A stretch of DNA of 64,000 bases from Trachythela sp. YZ-2020 (GCA_016169945.1 JADLSH010000190.1:4278001-4342000), one strand, 5' to 3'. Positions 1 through 14,600 are shown, numbered from the stretch's first letter. Program-made: numbers and translations. The notes: generated by a model from the sequence alone, not told the origin.

Positions 1-1176
1 CAGAAATAACCTATTTTACAATATATATAGAGAAATATAACTGATTGCAGCAAATCATGCAAATTTTTTTAAACCACACAAGTTCACGCAAATGCCATGC
101 AGCTACTCAAACAAGTGTCATGAATTATTGAAATCGTTATTTATTAGTTTTTTAAATCCTGCAATAGAGAGAGACTCGTATCCACTAACAATATCACAAG
201 GCAACTTGTTCATGCAGACGCAGCCCTATACGAGAAGGAATTTTTCATGAAATCAGTATTAGGTTTGTTTAAGTAAAGTTTACGGTCGTTGCTTCTAAGG
301 TGATAAGTATCGTTGATGCTATACTAAACATTTCAGATATATATTCTTGTAATTGGCCTTGTAATGCTTTAAAAGTCGTGATTATTTCCCGTTTCTTTAA
401 AATGTTTTCAATTGGCTCCCATCTTAAATAAGCTTGAGTGGTGGGCAAGGGGAGGGCGGTTAATTAATCTATTAAACGGATAATATGTGCATCCGTGTTT
501 TAGGCAGTTTGTCACGAGTTTGTTTGTGTGCGTGTTTGTCTGTTAGCATGAAAACTAAAAAATATCGAACATTTTAATACGAAAATTTGTGGAGTTAATG
601 GACCTACACCAAGGACAAATCGATCACATTTTGGTTCAATTTGGATAAAAATCGAACGAGAAATTCACAGAAGGTTGTCTTGTTTTCCTATGCTGAAAAA
701 AACTGAATACGTAATTAGTGCATGTCTAATTTATGCACTGAAAAACTCGACTGAGTTTGCTGGCGGAGGTATGCTGTCCCCGAGTGCCCTCCACACCTGG
801 TACGTGTTGGTGCCGAAGAGAAAATGAAAGCAGTGTAACATTTCTAGTTACCTAATCTCAAGATGACTGAAAATAATTTTTACTCAACCATAAAGTATTG
901 ATATACCTATATCAAGTATCCTAGACCTATGCAGTAACGAGAGGGCATTCAGAGACAGCATAACTTCGCCAGCAAATGAAGTCAACCTTGTTTACGTTTC
1001 TCTGGCAGCAAAATGTAAACAAGCCAAGGAGTGTATTTATGCATAATTACACATTCAGCTCTGTTTAGCCGGGGAAAGGAAGACAAACGTTTGTAAATTT
1101 CTCGGAGATAACTATAGCGGAGGTAATTATGCATTCAATTCTTTTCAGCCTGGAAAGGCAAGACAAACAGGTGTAC
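1..1176. other. Intron or intergenic DNA, no gene seen
   Basis: AT-rich sequence without an FN3-like or other recognisable coding block on either strand. Going by the exons to its right, it should be intron of the minus-strand FN3 gene, which continues off the left edge. I see no clear repeat family here. Confidence 0.5.
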
Positions 1177-1470
1177 CTGAGGTCTTCTGAATGAAAGCAG
1201 GCGGTCCCAGACCTACAATGGTCGCGGCTTTAATCACCACAATATATTCTTTACTCGGACTCAGCCCACCGTAAGCGTAACTCGGCATGCTGCTTTCTGA
1301 TATTTGTGTTGTTCTGACAAAGGCAAAGTCAGGACCATATTCTCGTATACACACGTTATAGTAGATAATAATGCCATTTTGTAATTCCGGGTGAGGTGCT
1401 GACCATGAGAAACTAATCGTTGATTCGTCCACGTACTTCACTGCTTTTCTTCTTGGCGGGCCACTAGGTT
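1177..1470 (-). CDS. FN3-domain exon (minus-strand receptor-like gene)
   Basis: This 98-codon exon encodes one fibronectin type III domain. It opens after TTTGTTTCAG with a PSGPP linker and shows the FN3 tryptophan in ISFSWSAP, the loop ELQNGIIIYYNVCIRE, the LSPSKEYIVVIKAAT strand and the closing VGLGPP turn. It ends in CTCAG before the donor GTACAC. Both borders are phase 1, as in every other FN3 exon of this gene, so domains can be added or lost without breaking frame. It has the first of two cysteines shared by its neighbours (CIRE) but not the second. FN3 domains of this type sit outside the cell and mediate binding. It is the last exon of the series in the window, and the gene continues left. 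Domain call is secure; ligand and gene identity are unknown. Confidence 0.85.
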
Positions 1471-1523
1471 CTGAAACAAAGATAAAATATATGCTGCTAT
1501 CTATTTAAAAATTTAAATGAATG

Positions 1524-1808
1524 AGAACTGATGAGAGTTATCAAATGAGAGTTTGCATGAGAGTTTCATCAATTATCATGCTCCGGTCAAACGACTGAAA
1601 CGAGAACAATGGTTGAATGAGAGTGGACTGGATATTACCACGTGTACCGGTCAAACGAGCGAAAACTCTCATCAAATTTAAACCAACTCAAAGTTGATGT
1701 GAGTTCATGAGAGTGTATGAAAGTTCATGAGAGTTGGCGGTCAAACGCGAGCGAGAGTTACAACTCTCATTGACTCTCATCAACTCTCATCCTCGTTTGA
1801 CCGGGGCA
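1524..1808. mobile_element. MITE-like repeat of the gagagtt/caactctc family, copy 1
   Basis: About 285 bp dominated by GAGAGTTGATGAGAGT-type runs and their complements, with internal CCGGTCAAACGAG and CGTTTGACCGGGG blocks. Related copies lie near 39.5, 42.4-43.0, 53.2 and 61.3 kb. It lies in an intron. No transposase is present and exact ends were not resolved. Confidence 0.6.
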
Positions 1809-2401
1809 TTACTTCAGGAGGAAACTAGAGTACCCGGAGAAAACGTATGGTGTTTGGCGTTTGGTGTTAAATCAGATGTGGCGCAGCATCGAAAAGGGAA
1901 GGGAGAATCACACTTGAGAGGTCATTATTTAAGATTGTCGGGGCGTTTTAGTGCCTCATTTCTTATTCAAATACGGGGCGAGCAAATGTTAGAGAAAGAG
2001 GCGTAACTAGAAGGGGAGGGTTGGGGGCAGGAGTCACCCCCCAATCCTTTACGATTGCAACTTTGTAGGGTAACTTTGCCGATATTTGTCTCTCTAAACA
2101 CTTAAACATGCCCAGATCTAGAAGGCAACAAAAAAATGAATGAGAATGATAATATCGGTGGATTGAAAAGCGGGCCATGTTCACTGTTTTTCTGTGCGGA
2201 CATTTCTACATAACATGGCTCTGTGCAGAAATTGCGTTGCAAGTTGCAGAAAGTTACTGTATCAAAAATTTCCCCGTGCAAAATGGCCTTTATTGTCTCG
2301 TTTCTTATTCAAATACAAAATGTTGGAGAGGTATTTGTATCAGAGAGATGTCCGTAAGGAGTGGTTCGAATTTACTATCTACAAACCTTGGCACTACAAA
2401 C
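1809..2401. other. Intron with SINE-core fragment and dispersed repeat
   Basis: The first 45 bases (GGAGGAAACTAGAGTACCCGG) resemble the core of the SINE at 62 kb. Around 2,105-2,135 is a short AGATCTAGAAGGCAACAA block that recurs at 14.66 and 18.61 kb. I see no gene. Confidence 0.45.
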
Positions 2402-2698
2402 CTGACTGGGCTGTTCTTTGGGTAATCCTGCCTAGCGGGCCAAAACCAATCATGGTAGCTGCTTTAATCTCAATACTGTAAATACGATACGGTCTAAGCC
2501 CGCTAAACATGTACGATGTCTGTGTATATGGAACAATATCTTCACGCAGACAGAAGTTATGGGATTGGTTTCTAATACACAATGAATACTCGGTAAGCAC
2601 GCCGTTTCTTTCTGAGGGGTCTGGGGGCGACCACGTGACGTTCATCTGATTATGAGTGAAGTTAGCAATTTGTAAATCTGTCGGAGGACCAGATGGCG
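2402..2698 (-). CDS. FN3-domain exon
   Basis: This 99-codon exon encodes a complete FN3 domain. It begins after TTCGTTTTAG with an APSGPP linker, has MNVTWSPPDP around the core tryptophan, RNGVLTEYSLCIRN, then SGLRPYRIYSIEIKAAT and the MIGFGPL turn, and ends at a GTTTGT donor. Borders are phase 1-1 and join in frame to the exons at 3,558 and 1,177. Two cysteines (CIRN and FCLRE) are spaced as in the sister exons and could form a disulphide. N-glycosylation sequons NFT, NVT and NQS are present, fitting an extracellular location. The closest relatives by eye are the other FN3 exons here, pointing to tandem exon duplication. Confidence 0.87.
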
Positions 2699-3557
2699 CT
2701 AAAACGAAGAAAATAAATATTTTAGTTCGACGATAATATATTTTAGTTCTGTGCACTGGACTTGAATCAAAACATATAGCTGCGATTGGAAGAATTAGAA
2801 TATGCATATCAAAGTATTCCATTTTATCCCGACTCAGAACGCGTCATTTTCATATGCAGACCCTTCTTTAATATATAAACTGGGCGGGCTTGCCACCCCC
2901 CTCAGTCCCCACGCTTCTCTCTCCCCCAACAAACTATTCTGTCCATATCGTCTCAGTGAAGTTCCTTTTATGAGCAAAAAACGGGAAGAATGGCTTGGTT
3001 CAGGAGTGTTATAATATCCCCATAACAAAACCTTGCATTTATAGAGCGCGATTGAGACAGTGAGAATCTTTGTTCAAAAACACTAATTGAATAATTACTA
3101 GAACCAACAATAAATATTGGAATTTTCCTAGTATATTTTATTGTGACACCCCCGTCTCGCCTTGTCACACACCTTTTTTAAAGCCCCTTTGTCACAATCT
3201 TGGACATAACTGGTTGAGACTACCTTTCCCTCTATACAAAATACGCATACCCCAGCTGTCGAGCTTGTGTCATGGCAAAATGCCAAAAGTTGTTTCTGGA
3301 TTGTTCACACATTGAACTGGCGAGAGGGGATCACGAAGTCATCATCAGGTTACGTCACAAATCTCCCCTTGCCTTGGAGCCTCATTCTCGTGAAATGTGA
3401 ACGAATTGCATTTATTTTTTATTCGCGAGAGCGAGGCTCCCAGGCCAAGGAAATATTCGTGGCATAAATACCGAAAAGTTGTATTGGGTAACAACGACGT
3501 CTGCAAGTGTAAGTGAATCTTGTATAGTATCCTCAGATGTTCAAAATAGTCCCTTAC
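2699..3557. other. Intron
   Basis: Non-coding between two FN3 exons. It contains a C-rich stretch near 2,890-2,935 but no recognisable gene or complete transposon. Confidence 0.6.
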
Positions 3558-3839
3558 CTGTCTGTAACGTTCTGTTAACCACCAGCGCAGGTGGCCCAGT
3601 GATCTCAAAGATATACTTCGTGTAAGGTTTCAGTCCAGTCACCGTATTCTCATTAGTATCTTTACCGAGGACGATTTGTCGCTGACAAGGGCCAGGGGAC
3701 GTGCTGAAGACCCGGATGCAGATGGTATGTTTGATAATCCATCCATTGCGCAACTCGGAATCTGGAAGTAACCATGACAACGAAATGCTCGTGGTTCCCA
3801 CGTGCGTCGTGCGTGCGTCGTTGGGTGGACCATCTGGAG
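3558..3839 (-). CDS. FN3-domain exon with shortened last strand
   Basis: This 94-codon FN3 exon opens after CACACGTAG with APDGPP. The tryptophan core ISLSWLLPD, RNGWIIKHTICIRV and a second cysteine in GPCQRQ are all present. After the LKPYTKYIFEIT strand the usual KAATxVGxGPP segment is replaced by a direct jump to GPPALVV, so about seven residues of the F-G region are missing compared with its sisters. Frame is kept and the donor GTAAGG is good, so the exon may still be used. Borders are phase 1-1. It joins in frame to the 40,272 exon if the two blocks belong to one gene with a 36 kb intron, which is an inference. Confidence 0.82.
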
Positions 3840-5694
3840 CTACGTGTGTGGAAAGAATAAGAATAACACAATGAATTGGATAAAAGAAGCCAATTTTTGG
3901 GATGAAATTAGCATGGGTGAGTGTGAAATAGTCTTGATACTAATTTGAAAATCATCAAATCGCATCGCGCATTTACAAAAATAGTTTGAGCCTATTTTGC
4001 TCAAGACTCTGCCAAAGTAAATTTTGATCAAAAGAATAACAGAATAACAGAAGATTTTGATTTATTTAAATACGATACAAAACAATACAATACAGAAAAA
4101 AAAATAATCAGTGGGAAATAATCAGTGGGAAAACGAGCCCGTAGGGCGAGTTTTTCCACGTTATTTCGAGTTCTCCCAAACTCCCACAAGTGTTTCTATA
4201 AGTGTATAGAAACACAGGAAAAAAGGTTTTCTATTTCTTTTATAATATAACTCAAAAGACATTTTTTAAACTCGATTAATTTATAAATTCTCATTACGTA
4301 CGCATGCTGACCTTTGCTCGTCAATTTCGCTGCAAGAAAACAACTCAGTCAAAAATGTGTAAAAGCATTAAAATTGTTTTTAAATAGTATTCAAAGTTTT
4401 ATAATTCGCATTAAATTTGTTTTTTTTATGATTTTAAATTTTGGCGGGAAAATTTCCGTGTTTCTATACAGTTATAGAAACACGCTTCTTGACCAATCAG
4501 CACGCGCGTACTATAAATGTTATATTATAAACATGTATAATCACTATTCTGCTGAGTTGGGAAGTATTTATGAAGGCATTGAAAGTAACCTCGCTAATAC
4601 GAACTTAATATGAAGATGTCAGACTCTTCGCTGCCTAAAAGGCAAAATGAAAAAAAAACCTGGTTTCTGCATGTCAAATATTCCCAGATCGCAAGAAAGA
4701 CCATTTCAGAGACTCCAGAATTCAAACTTTTTGGGGAGCATGCCCCCCCGACCTCCCCCCCCTATAGTCTGCTTTATATTATATTTCCAGTATTGATTCA
4801 AGTCGTCTAGAGAATATTCGCTTTATGTGCCTTAGAGTAACTGTTTGATTGTTGAGTTTAAGCCGCTTGAAGGAATATACAATTACTTTATGGTTTCCGT
4901 GTTTGGATGGCCTGATCCAAACACGCGGGAATGTTGCGAGAGTTAAGAAAAGCGCGCGAAATCTCGAGCCGAAGGCGAGTGATTTTGCGAGCTTTTCTTA
5001 ACTCGAGCAACATTCCCAAGTGTTTGGATCAGGCCATCCAAACACGGAAACTATAGTACTTGCTTCCTACTCTTTAATAAAATAACAACAACGCGATAGT
5101 CTTCCGTGTTTGGATGGCCTGATCCAAACACGGGTTTCGACCAATCAGAGCACGCGTTATATACATGTTATTTTATAATCGAAGTTCCTGACGTGCATGC
5201 AAGCACAAATATAGAAAGGTCATTCATATAGTGCATGGGTTATAGGGTTTGAGACCGAATTTGAAGTTAGGGGTATATATAGGGGTTAATGTGCCTAACT
5301 CCAACCCTGACCCATACTTGATATAACCCTTAGGAGCATGAAGAAGGTATGCTGGGTAAAAGTGTAAGGTTTCCAGGAAGTATCACACTCTGTTTGAAAA
5401 TTGCCCACAACGAAATCATGCAGTAAAATATTTTATATTCATTGTCACAAAGTTGATTTCGTGTATTTCTTTGTTTATAAATTAGAACAAGAAAGCTCAA
5501 TCTAAATGCCGGAATAACATTATAAAATGATCTTGCCATTATCAGAATAAATTGCCATGAGCTTTGTGTGGTTATTTGCACGTAATTTTCTCGCCATCGC
5601 AATTTTCAATACAAATCTCGCACGTCACAAGATTTGACTATAGATATCTGTGTTCTATACAATAACATTAAGGTAGGGATCAACTTAAATAATA
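3840..5694. other. Intronic DNA with foldback repeats
   Basis: No coding block recognised. Positions 4,185-4,490 hold GTGTTTCTATA palindromes and the CCAATCAGCACGCGCG motif common in foldback repeats. A larger palindrome follows at 4,897-5,047. Sequence at 5,545-5,690 recurs at 14,690-14,820, next to members of the large tandem array. Confidence 0.5.
4897..5047. repeat. Near-perfect palindromic foldback element
   Basis: Begins CCGTGTTTGGATGGCCTGAT and ends with its reverse complement. The interior (TTGCGAGAGTTAAGAAAAGC and its partner) is also complementary, leaving a short loop near the CGAGCCGAAGGCGAG core. A partial copy of the arm follows at 5,103-5,132. It could fold into a long hairpin. 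No TSD was identified. Confidence 0.7.
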
Positions 5695-8600
5695 GCATCG
5701 ATAAAAGTGAGCATGAATTTAGCAAATATCCGCCTTCTATTGACCAATACATTGATTGATAGATAATGTTTTAATCTATTCTTTATTGAACTTATTAATA
5801 GTCGGATATTTCAATTGAATGAGTACATGTAAACCGACAGAACTCTGTGAAAAATTGAAGAACACTTTACAAAACAAAGAGCAAGCATTTCAATACTTGG
5901 TGTTTAAAATATGATAAATCATTGAAAGTTCAAACGGCCTTTATGCGACAGATCAAGAATACAGTGAAAGCCGCTCAAAACTATTTGTTTGAATCTTATT
6001 AAAGTGTATAGAAGTTTCTTGAAAGTTAATTTAAATATTTTTTCTATATATATATATGAAATGAACTGACATGAATGACAAAGCCCCCAGTCAATGACTC
6101 TTTAAAACCATGCATGCATGCGTGTTTCATTGTATACACTATAACTTAATATATCTATAGACAAATCGTGAATTGTTGAATGCTTTTAACTTTGAAGAGG
6201 AGTATATAAATATATGGTTCCTTCACCGCTTTGTGTGAAATGGAATGGATTGATTTAAAACTGTGGACGTCACCAAAAACATCTCATTGTGTTCAATATT
6301 CATAAAAGAAATCAATTTGTTGGCAATATTTCGGCACCCCACAGGGAAAGGTATGCTGGGAAATTCACTTACCAAAATAATGAAAAATACCTGGTAGTGC
6401 CCTCGACGTATTTTATGAAACTGCAACGGAAGGCCAAATTTTGTTTCTTAAAAATGTATTTCATTACATGTACAACGCTGGATATACACGACATATAGCT
6501 ACACAATTTGAATTGCTCACAATCTATTGTAAACAATATTACGTGTATGCAATCCATGCATGATAGAAAGTCAATGTTGTCATTCGCTGAAGAAAATAAT
6601 AAACAAATTTCCGCTATAGGTATAAGTTGGTCTATTTCTTTCCACATGCACGTATATACAATCTCAGCTAAAGTGATTCAGTATATATCATGATTTAAAT
6701 ATATACATTAATACTTCGTTGATATATGGCTCAATAAGATCAGCAAATATAAATATCTATATAAGGACCGTAGCTACGTACGTGGTTGTACATAAAGCAC
6801 TCAATACATTGACTGAGAGATCATGTTTAAATCTATTCTTTATTGAACTTATTAATAGTCGGATACTTGATTTGAATGAGTACATGTTGAAACCGACAGA
6901 ACTCTGTAAAATATTGAAGAACACTTAACAAAACAAAGAGCAAGCATTTCAATACTTAGTGTTTAAAATATCGTTAGCTTGACTTTATCATTGAAAGTTC
7001 AAACGGCTTTTATGCGACAGATCGAGGATACAGTAAAAGCCGCTCAAAACTATTTGTTTGAATCTTATTAAAGTGTATAGAAGGTTCTTGAAAGTTCATT
7101 TAAATATTTTTTCTATATATATATATGAAATTAACCGACATGAATGACAAAGCCCAGTTGATGACTCTTTATAACCATGCATGCTGATACCTAAAGCTGA
7201 AGTGTTAATTTATGTTTCATTGTATATACACTATAACATAAATATATCTACAGTCAGACAAATCGTGAAATTATTTAATGCTTTTGACTTTGAAGAGGAG
7301 TATATATAATGGTCCTTCACCGATTTGTGTAAAATAGAATGGATTAATTTAAAACTGTGGGCGTCACCAAAAACATCTCATCGTGTTTATATTCATAAAA
7401 GAAATCAATTTGTTGGTAATATTTCGGCACCCCACAGGGAAAGGTATTCTGGGAAAATCACTTACCAAAATAATAAAAAATACCTGGTAGTGCCCTCGAC
7501 GTATTTTATGAAACTGCAACGGAAGGCCAAATTTTGTTTCTTCAAAATTTATTTCATTACATGTACAACGCTGGATATACACGGCATATACACAATTTGA
7601 ATTGCTCACAATCTATTGTAAACAATATTACGTGTATGCAACCCATGTATGATAGAAAGTCAATGTTGTCATTCGCTGAAGAAAATAATAAAAAATTTCC
7701 GCTGTAGGTAAGTTGGTCTATTTCTTTCCACATGCATGTATATATACAATCTCAGCTAAAGTGATTTAGTATAAATCACGATTTAACTATATACATGAAT
7801 ACTTCGTTGATATATGGCTAAAAAAGATCAGCTTATATAAATATCTAAGGACCGTACGTGGTTGTACATATAGCACTCAATGTACAATCACCAGAAAAGA
7901 GGCGCCAAATTTATACAAAATTCTTGAGTGCTTTCGTCTTACCACCATGCAAGATGGAATATTGGGAGAATAAAACTATAGTCATATATATGGACAGATA
8001 ACTATAAAACATCTTTAGTTTCTCAGTTAACTGGGTATGATATTAATTAACAGTAATAACAGGCCATATATTGAGTCATAATTTTCATGTGAGTCAATCG
8101 AAGTTCGCTGCAGCACATCATATAGTGGTGAAATAACAATTGCTTATTAATTTATTTGTAATTATGAAAATTTACGTTTGAAAGTTTGGCAAAGAGAGAT
8201 TATTTGTTATAAAGAAACAATTATTCATGTTACATTGGCAGATAGATAGCATTTTTCTCATGGCCGTATTTTAGGGTGGTCATGCAATTTCGTACTGATA
8301 TATCAACAAATTTTGTCGTTATATACGTTTTCACTTTAGTTATAATATGAGGGTTAAGGTTAGCTCTAACGTATACTGTGACGCGGCAAAACTCGAACAA
8401 TTATAAATATCTATACGTGTGGACAAAACTAACAGAATACAGTACACGCATTTTTGAATAACAAAATGCCCGATTAGCACTTAATATAGCTACATGCAGG
8501 TCACTGCTGTGCTATAATTGAATGTCTGAAAATTTCGATTCATATTTGTTTTGAATACGAACTTTAATTTTGATATTATTATCAGTTTCATCTAACATTT

Positions 8601-11600
8601 GTATAAATGACATGATATTGTTTCACCTAACCAGTTTTAAAGGTGGATATTTATCGCTAATTTATTAATCAAATGAGTACATGTAAACCGACAGAACTCT
8701 GTAAAAAATTGAAGAACACTTTACAAAACAAAGAGCAAGCATTTCAATACTTAGTGTTTAAAATATCGTTAGTTTGACTTTATCATTGAAAGTTCAAACG
8801 GCCTTTATGCGACAGATCGAGGATACAGTAAAAGCCGCTCAAAACTGTTTGTTTGAATCTTATTAAAGTGCATAGAAGGTTCTTGAAAGTTCATTTAAAT
8901 ATTTTTTCTATATATATATATGAAATGAACTGACATGAATGACAAAGCCCCCAGTCAATGACTCTTTAAAACCATGCATGCATGCGTGTTTCATTGTATA
9001 CACTATAACTTAATATATCTATAGACAAATCGTGAATTGTTGAATGCTTTTGACTTTGAAGAGGAGTATATATATGGTTCCTTCACCGCTTTGTGTGAAA
9101 TGGAATGGATTGATTTAAAACTGTGGACGTCACCAAAAACATCTCATTGTGTTCAATATTCATAAAAGAAATCAATTTGTTGGCAATATTTCGGCACCCC
9201 ACAGGGAAAGGTATGCTGGGAAATTCACTTACCAAAATAATGAAAAATACCTGGTAGTGCCCTCGACGTATTTTATGAAACTGCAACGGAAGGCCAAATT
9301 TTGTTTCTTAAAAATGTATTTCATTACATGTACAACGCTGGATATACACGACATATAGCTACACAATTTGAATTGCTCACAATCTATTGTAAACAATATT
9401 ACGTGTATGCAATCCATGCATGATAGAAAGTCAATGTTGTCATTCGCTGAAGAAAATAATAAACAAATTTCCGCTATAGGTATAAGTTGGTCTATTTCTT
9501 TCCACATGCACGTATATACAATCTCAGCTAAAGTGATTCAGTATATATCATGATTTAAATATATACATTAATACTTCGTTGATATATGGCTCAATAAGAT
9601 CAGCAAATATAAATATATATATAAGGACCGTACGTACGTGGTTGTATATAAAGCACTCAATACATTGACTGAGAGATCATGTTTTAATCTATTCTTTATT
9701 GAACTTATTAATAGTCGGATACTTGATTTGAATGAGTACATGTTGAAACCGACAGAACTCTGTAAAAAATTGAAGAACACTTAACAAAACAAAGAGCAAG
9801 CATTTCAATACTTAGTGTTTAAAATATCGTTAGCTTGACTTTATCATTGAAAGTTCAAACGGCTTTTATGCGACAGATCGAGGATACAGTAAAAGCCGCT
9901 CAAAACTATTTGTTTGAATCTTATTAAAGTGTATAGAAGGTTCTTGAAAGTTCATTTAAATATTTTTTCTATATATATATATGAAATTAACCGACATGAA
10001 TGACAAAGCCCAGTTGATGACTCTTTATAACCATGCATGCTGATACCTAAAGCTGAAGTGTTAATTTATGTTTCATTGTATATACACTATAACATAAATA
10101 TATCTACAGTCAGACAAATCGTGAAATTATTTAATGCTTTTGACTTTGAAGAGGAGTATATATAATGGTCCTTCACCGATTTGTGTAAAATAGAATGGAT
10201 TAATTTAAAACTGTGGGCGTCACCAAAAACATCTCATCGTGTTTATATTCATAAAAGAAATCAATTTGTTGGTAATATTTCGGCACCCACAGGGAAAGGT
10301 ATTCTGGGAAAATCACTTACCAAAATAATAAAAAATACCTGGTAGTGCCCTCGACGTATTTTATGAAACTGCAACGGAAGGCCAAATTTTGTTTCTTCAA
10401 AATTTATTTCATTACATGTACAACGCTGGATATACACGGCATATACACAATTTGAATTGCTCACAATCTATTGTAAACAATATTACGTGTATGCAACCCA
10501 TGTATGATAGAAAGTCAATGTTGTCATTCGCTGAAGAAAATAATAAAAAATTTCCGCTGTAGGTAAGTTGGTCTATTTCTTTCCACATGCATGTATATAT
10601 ACAATCTCAGCTAAAGTGATTTAGTATAAATCACGATTTAACTATATACATGAATACTTCGTTGATATATGGCTAAAAAAGATCAGCTTATATAAATATC
10701 TAAGGACCGTACGTGGTTGTACATATAGCACTCAATGTACAATCACCAGAAAAGAGGCGCCAAATTTATACAAAATTCTTGAGTGCTTTCGTCTTACCAC
10801 CATGCAAGATGGAATATTGGGAGAATAAAACTATAGTCATATATATGGACAGATAACTATAAAACATCTTTAGTTTCTCAGTTAACTGGGTATGATATTA
10901 ATTAACAGTAATAACAGGCCATATATTGAGTCATAATTTTCATGTGAGTCAATCGAAGTTCGCTGCAGCACATCATATAGTGGTGAAATAACAATTGCTT
11001 ATTAATTTATTTGTAATTATGAAAATTTACGTTTGAAAGTTTGGCAAAGAGAGATTATTTGTTGTAAAGAAACAATTATTCATGTTACATTGGCAGATAG
11101 ATAGTAGCATTTTTATCATGGCCGTATTTTAGGGTGGTCAATTTCGTACTCATATATCAACAAATTTTGTTGTTATATACGTTTTCACTTTAGTTAATAT
11201 CAGGGTTAAGGTTAGCTCAACGTATACTGTGACGCGGCAAAACTCGAACAATTATAAATATCTATACGTGTAAACAAAACTAACAGAATACAGTACACGC
11301 ATTTTTGAATAACAAAATGCCCGATTAGCACTTAATATAGCTACATGCAGGTCACTGCTGTGCTATAATTGAATGTCTGAAAATTTCGATTCATATTTGT
11401 TTTGAATACGAACTTTAATTTTGATATTATTATCAGTTTCATCTAACATTTGTATAAATGACATGATATTGTTTCACCTAACCAGTTTTAAAGGTGGATA
11501 TTTATCGCTAATTTATTAATCAAATGAGTACATGTAAACCGACAGAACTCTGTAAAAAATTGAAGAACACTTTACAAAACAAAGAGCAAGCATTTCAATA

Positions 11601-14600
11601 CTTAGTGTTTAAAATATCGTTAGCTTGACTTTATCATTGAAAGTTCAAACGGCCTTTATGCGACAGATCGAGGATACAGTAAAAGCCGCTCAAAACTGTT
11701 TGTTTGAATCTTATTAAAGTGCATAGAAGGTTCTTGAAAGTTCATTTAAATATTTTTTCTATATATATATATGAAATGAACTGACATGAATGACAAAGCC
11801 CCCAGTCAATGACTCTTTAAAACCATGCATGCATGCGTGTTTCATTGTATACACTATAACTTAATATATCTATAGACAAATCGTGAATTGTTGAATGCTT
11901 TTGACTTTGAAGAGGAGTATATATATGGTTCCTTCACCGCTTTGTGTGAAATGGAATGGATTGATTTAAAACTGTGGACGTCACCAAAACATCTCATTGT
12001 GTTCAATATTCATAAAATAAATCAATTTGTTGGCAATATTTCGGCACCCCACAGGGAAAGGTATGCTGGGAAATTCACTTACCAAAATAATGAAAAATAC
12101 CTGGTAGTGCCCTCGACGTATTTTATGAAACTGCAACGGAAGGCCAAATTTTGTTTCTTAAAAATGTATTTCATTACATGTACAACGCTGGATATACACG
12201 ACATATAGCTACACAATTTGAATTGCTCACAATCTATTGTAAACAATATTACGTGTATGCAATCCATGCATGATAGAAAGTCAATGTTGTCATTCGCTGA
12301 AGAAAATAATAAACAAATTTCCGCTATAGGTATAAGTTGGTCTATTTCTTTCCACATGCACGTATATACAATCTCAGCTAAAGTGATTCAGTATATATCA
12401 TGATTTAAATATATACATTAATACTTCGTTGATATATGGCTCAATAAGATCAGCAAATATAAATATCTATATAAGGACCGTAGCTACGTACGTGGTTGTA
12501 CATAAAGCACTCAATATACATTGACTGAGAGATCATGTTTAAATCTATTCTTTATTGAACTTATTAATAGTCGGATACTTGAATTGAATGAGTACATGTT
12601 GAAACCGACAGAACTCTGTGAAAAATTGAAGAACACTTTACAAAACAAAGAGCAAGCATTTCAATACTTAGTGTTTAAAATATCGTTAGCTTGACTTTAT
12701 CATTGAAAGTTCAAACGGCCTTTATGCGACAGATCGAGGATACAGTAAAAGCCGCTCAAAACTATTTGTTTGAATCTTATTAAAGTGTATAGAAGGTTCT
12801 TGAAAGTTCATTTAAATATTTTTTCTATATATATATATGAAATTAACCGACATGAATGACAAAGCCCAGTTGATGACTCTTTATAACCATGCATGCTGAT
12901 ACCTAAAGCTGAAGTGTTAATTTATGTTTCATTGTATATACACTATAACATAAATATATCTACAGTCAGACAAATCGTGAAATTATTTAATGCTTTTGAC
13001 TTTGAAGAGGAGTATATATAATGGTCCTTCACCGATTTGTGTAAAATAGAATGGATTAATTTAAAACTGTGGGCGTCACCAAAAACATCTCATCGTGTTT
13101 ATATTCATAAAAGAAATCAATTTGTTGGTAATATTTCGGCACCCCACAGGGAAAGGTATGCTGGGAAAATCACTTACCAAAATAATGAAAAATACCTGGT
13201 AGTGCCCTCGACGTATTTTATGAAACTGCAACGGAAGGCCAAATTTTGTTTCTTCAAAATTTATTTCATTACATGTACAACGCTGGATATACACGGCATA
13301 TACACAATTTGAATTGCTCACAATCTATTGTAAACAATATTACGTGTATGCAACCCATGTATGATAGAAAGTCAATGTTGTCATTCGCTGAAGAAAATAA
13401 TAAAAAATTTCCGCTGTAGGTAAGTTGGTCTATTTCTTTCCACATGCATGTATATATACAATCTCAGCTAAAGTGATTTAGTATAAATCACGATTTAACT
13501 ATATACATGAATACTTCGTTGATATATGGCTAAAAAAGATCAGCTTATATAAATATCTAAGGACCGTACGTGGTTGTACATATAGCACTCAATGTACAAT
13601 CACCAGAAAAGAGGCGCCAAATTTATACAAAATTCTTGAGTGCTTTCGTCTTACCACCATGCAAGATGGAATATTGGGAGAAAGTTCTTGAAAGTTCATT
13701 TAAATATTTTTTCTATATATATATATGAAATGAACCGACATGAATGACAAAGCCCAGTTGATGACTCTTTAACCATGCATGCATGCTGATACCTAAAGCT
13801 GAAGTGTTAATTTATGTTTCATTGTATACACTATAACATAAATATATCTATAGTCAGACAAATCGTGAAATTATTTAATGCTTTTGACTTTGAAGAGGAG
13901 TATATATAATGGTCCTTCACCGCTTTGTGTAAAATAGAATGGATTAATTTAAAACTGTGGGCGTCACCAAAAACATCTCATCGTGTTTATATTCATAAAA
14001 GAAATCAATTTGTTGGTAATATTTCGGCACCCCACAGGGAAAGGTATTCTGGGAAAATAATCACTTACCAAAATAATGAAAAATACCTGGTAGTGCCTAG
14101 CTCGACGTATTTTATGAAACTGCAACGGAAGGCCAAATTTTGTTTCTTAAAAATTTATTTCATTACATGTACAACGCTGGATATACACGACATATACACA
14201 ATTTGAATTGCTCACAATCTATTGTAAACAATATTACGTGTATGCAATCCATGTATGATAGAAAGTCAATGTTGTCATTCGCTGAAGAAAATAATAAACA
14301 AATTTCCGCTATATAGGTAAGTTGGTCTATTTCTTTCCACATGTATGTATGTATACAATCTCAGCTAAAGTGATTTAGTATATATCACGATTTAAATATA
14401 TACATTAATACTTCGTTGACATATGGCTCGATAAGATCAGCTTATATATAAATATCTAAGGACCGTACGTGCATGGTTGTACATATAGCACTCAATGTAC
14501 AATCTCCAGAAAAGAGGCGCCAAATATATATAAAATTCTTAAGTGATTTCGTCTTACCACCAAGATGGCATATTAGGGGAATAAAACTAGTCATATATGA

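Noticed and set aside
1734..2006. 90-codon ORF
   Set aside because: It is a reading of the gagagtt MITE and SINE-core fragment.
6223..13321. Many 60-92 codon ORFs on both strands of the tandem array
   Set aside because: Several frames are open at once on opposite strands, and copies repeat because the DNA repeats. Only the 15,315 ORF is listed, at low confidence.
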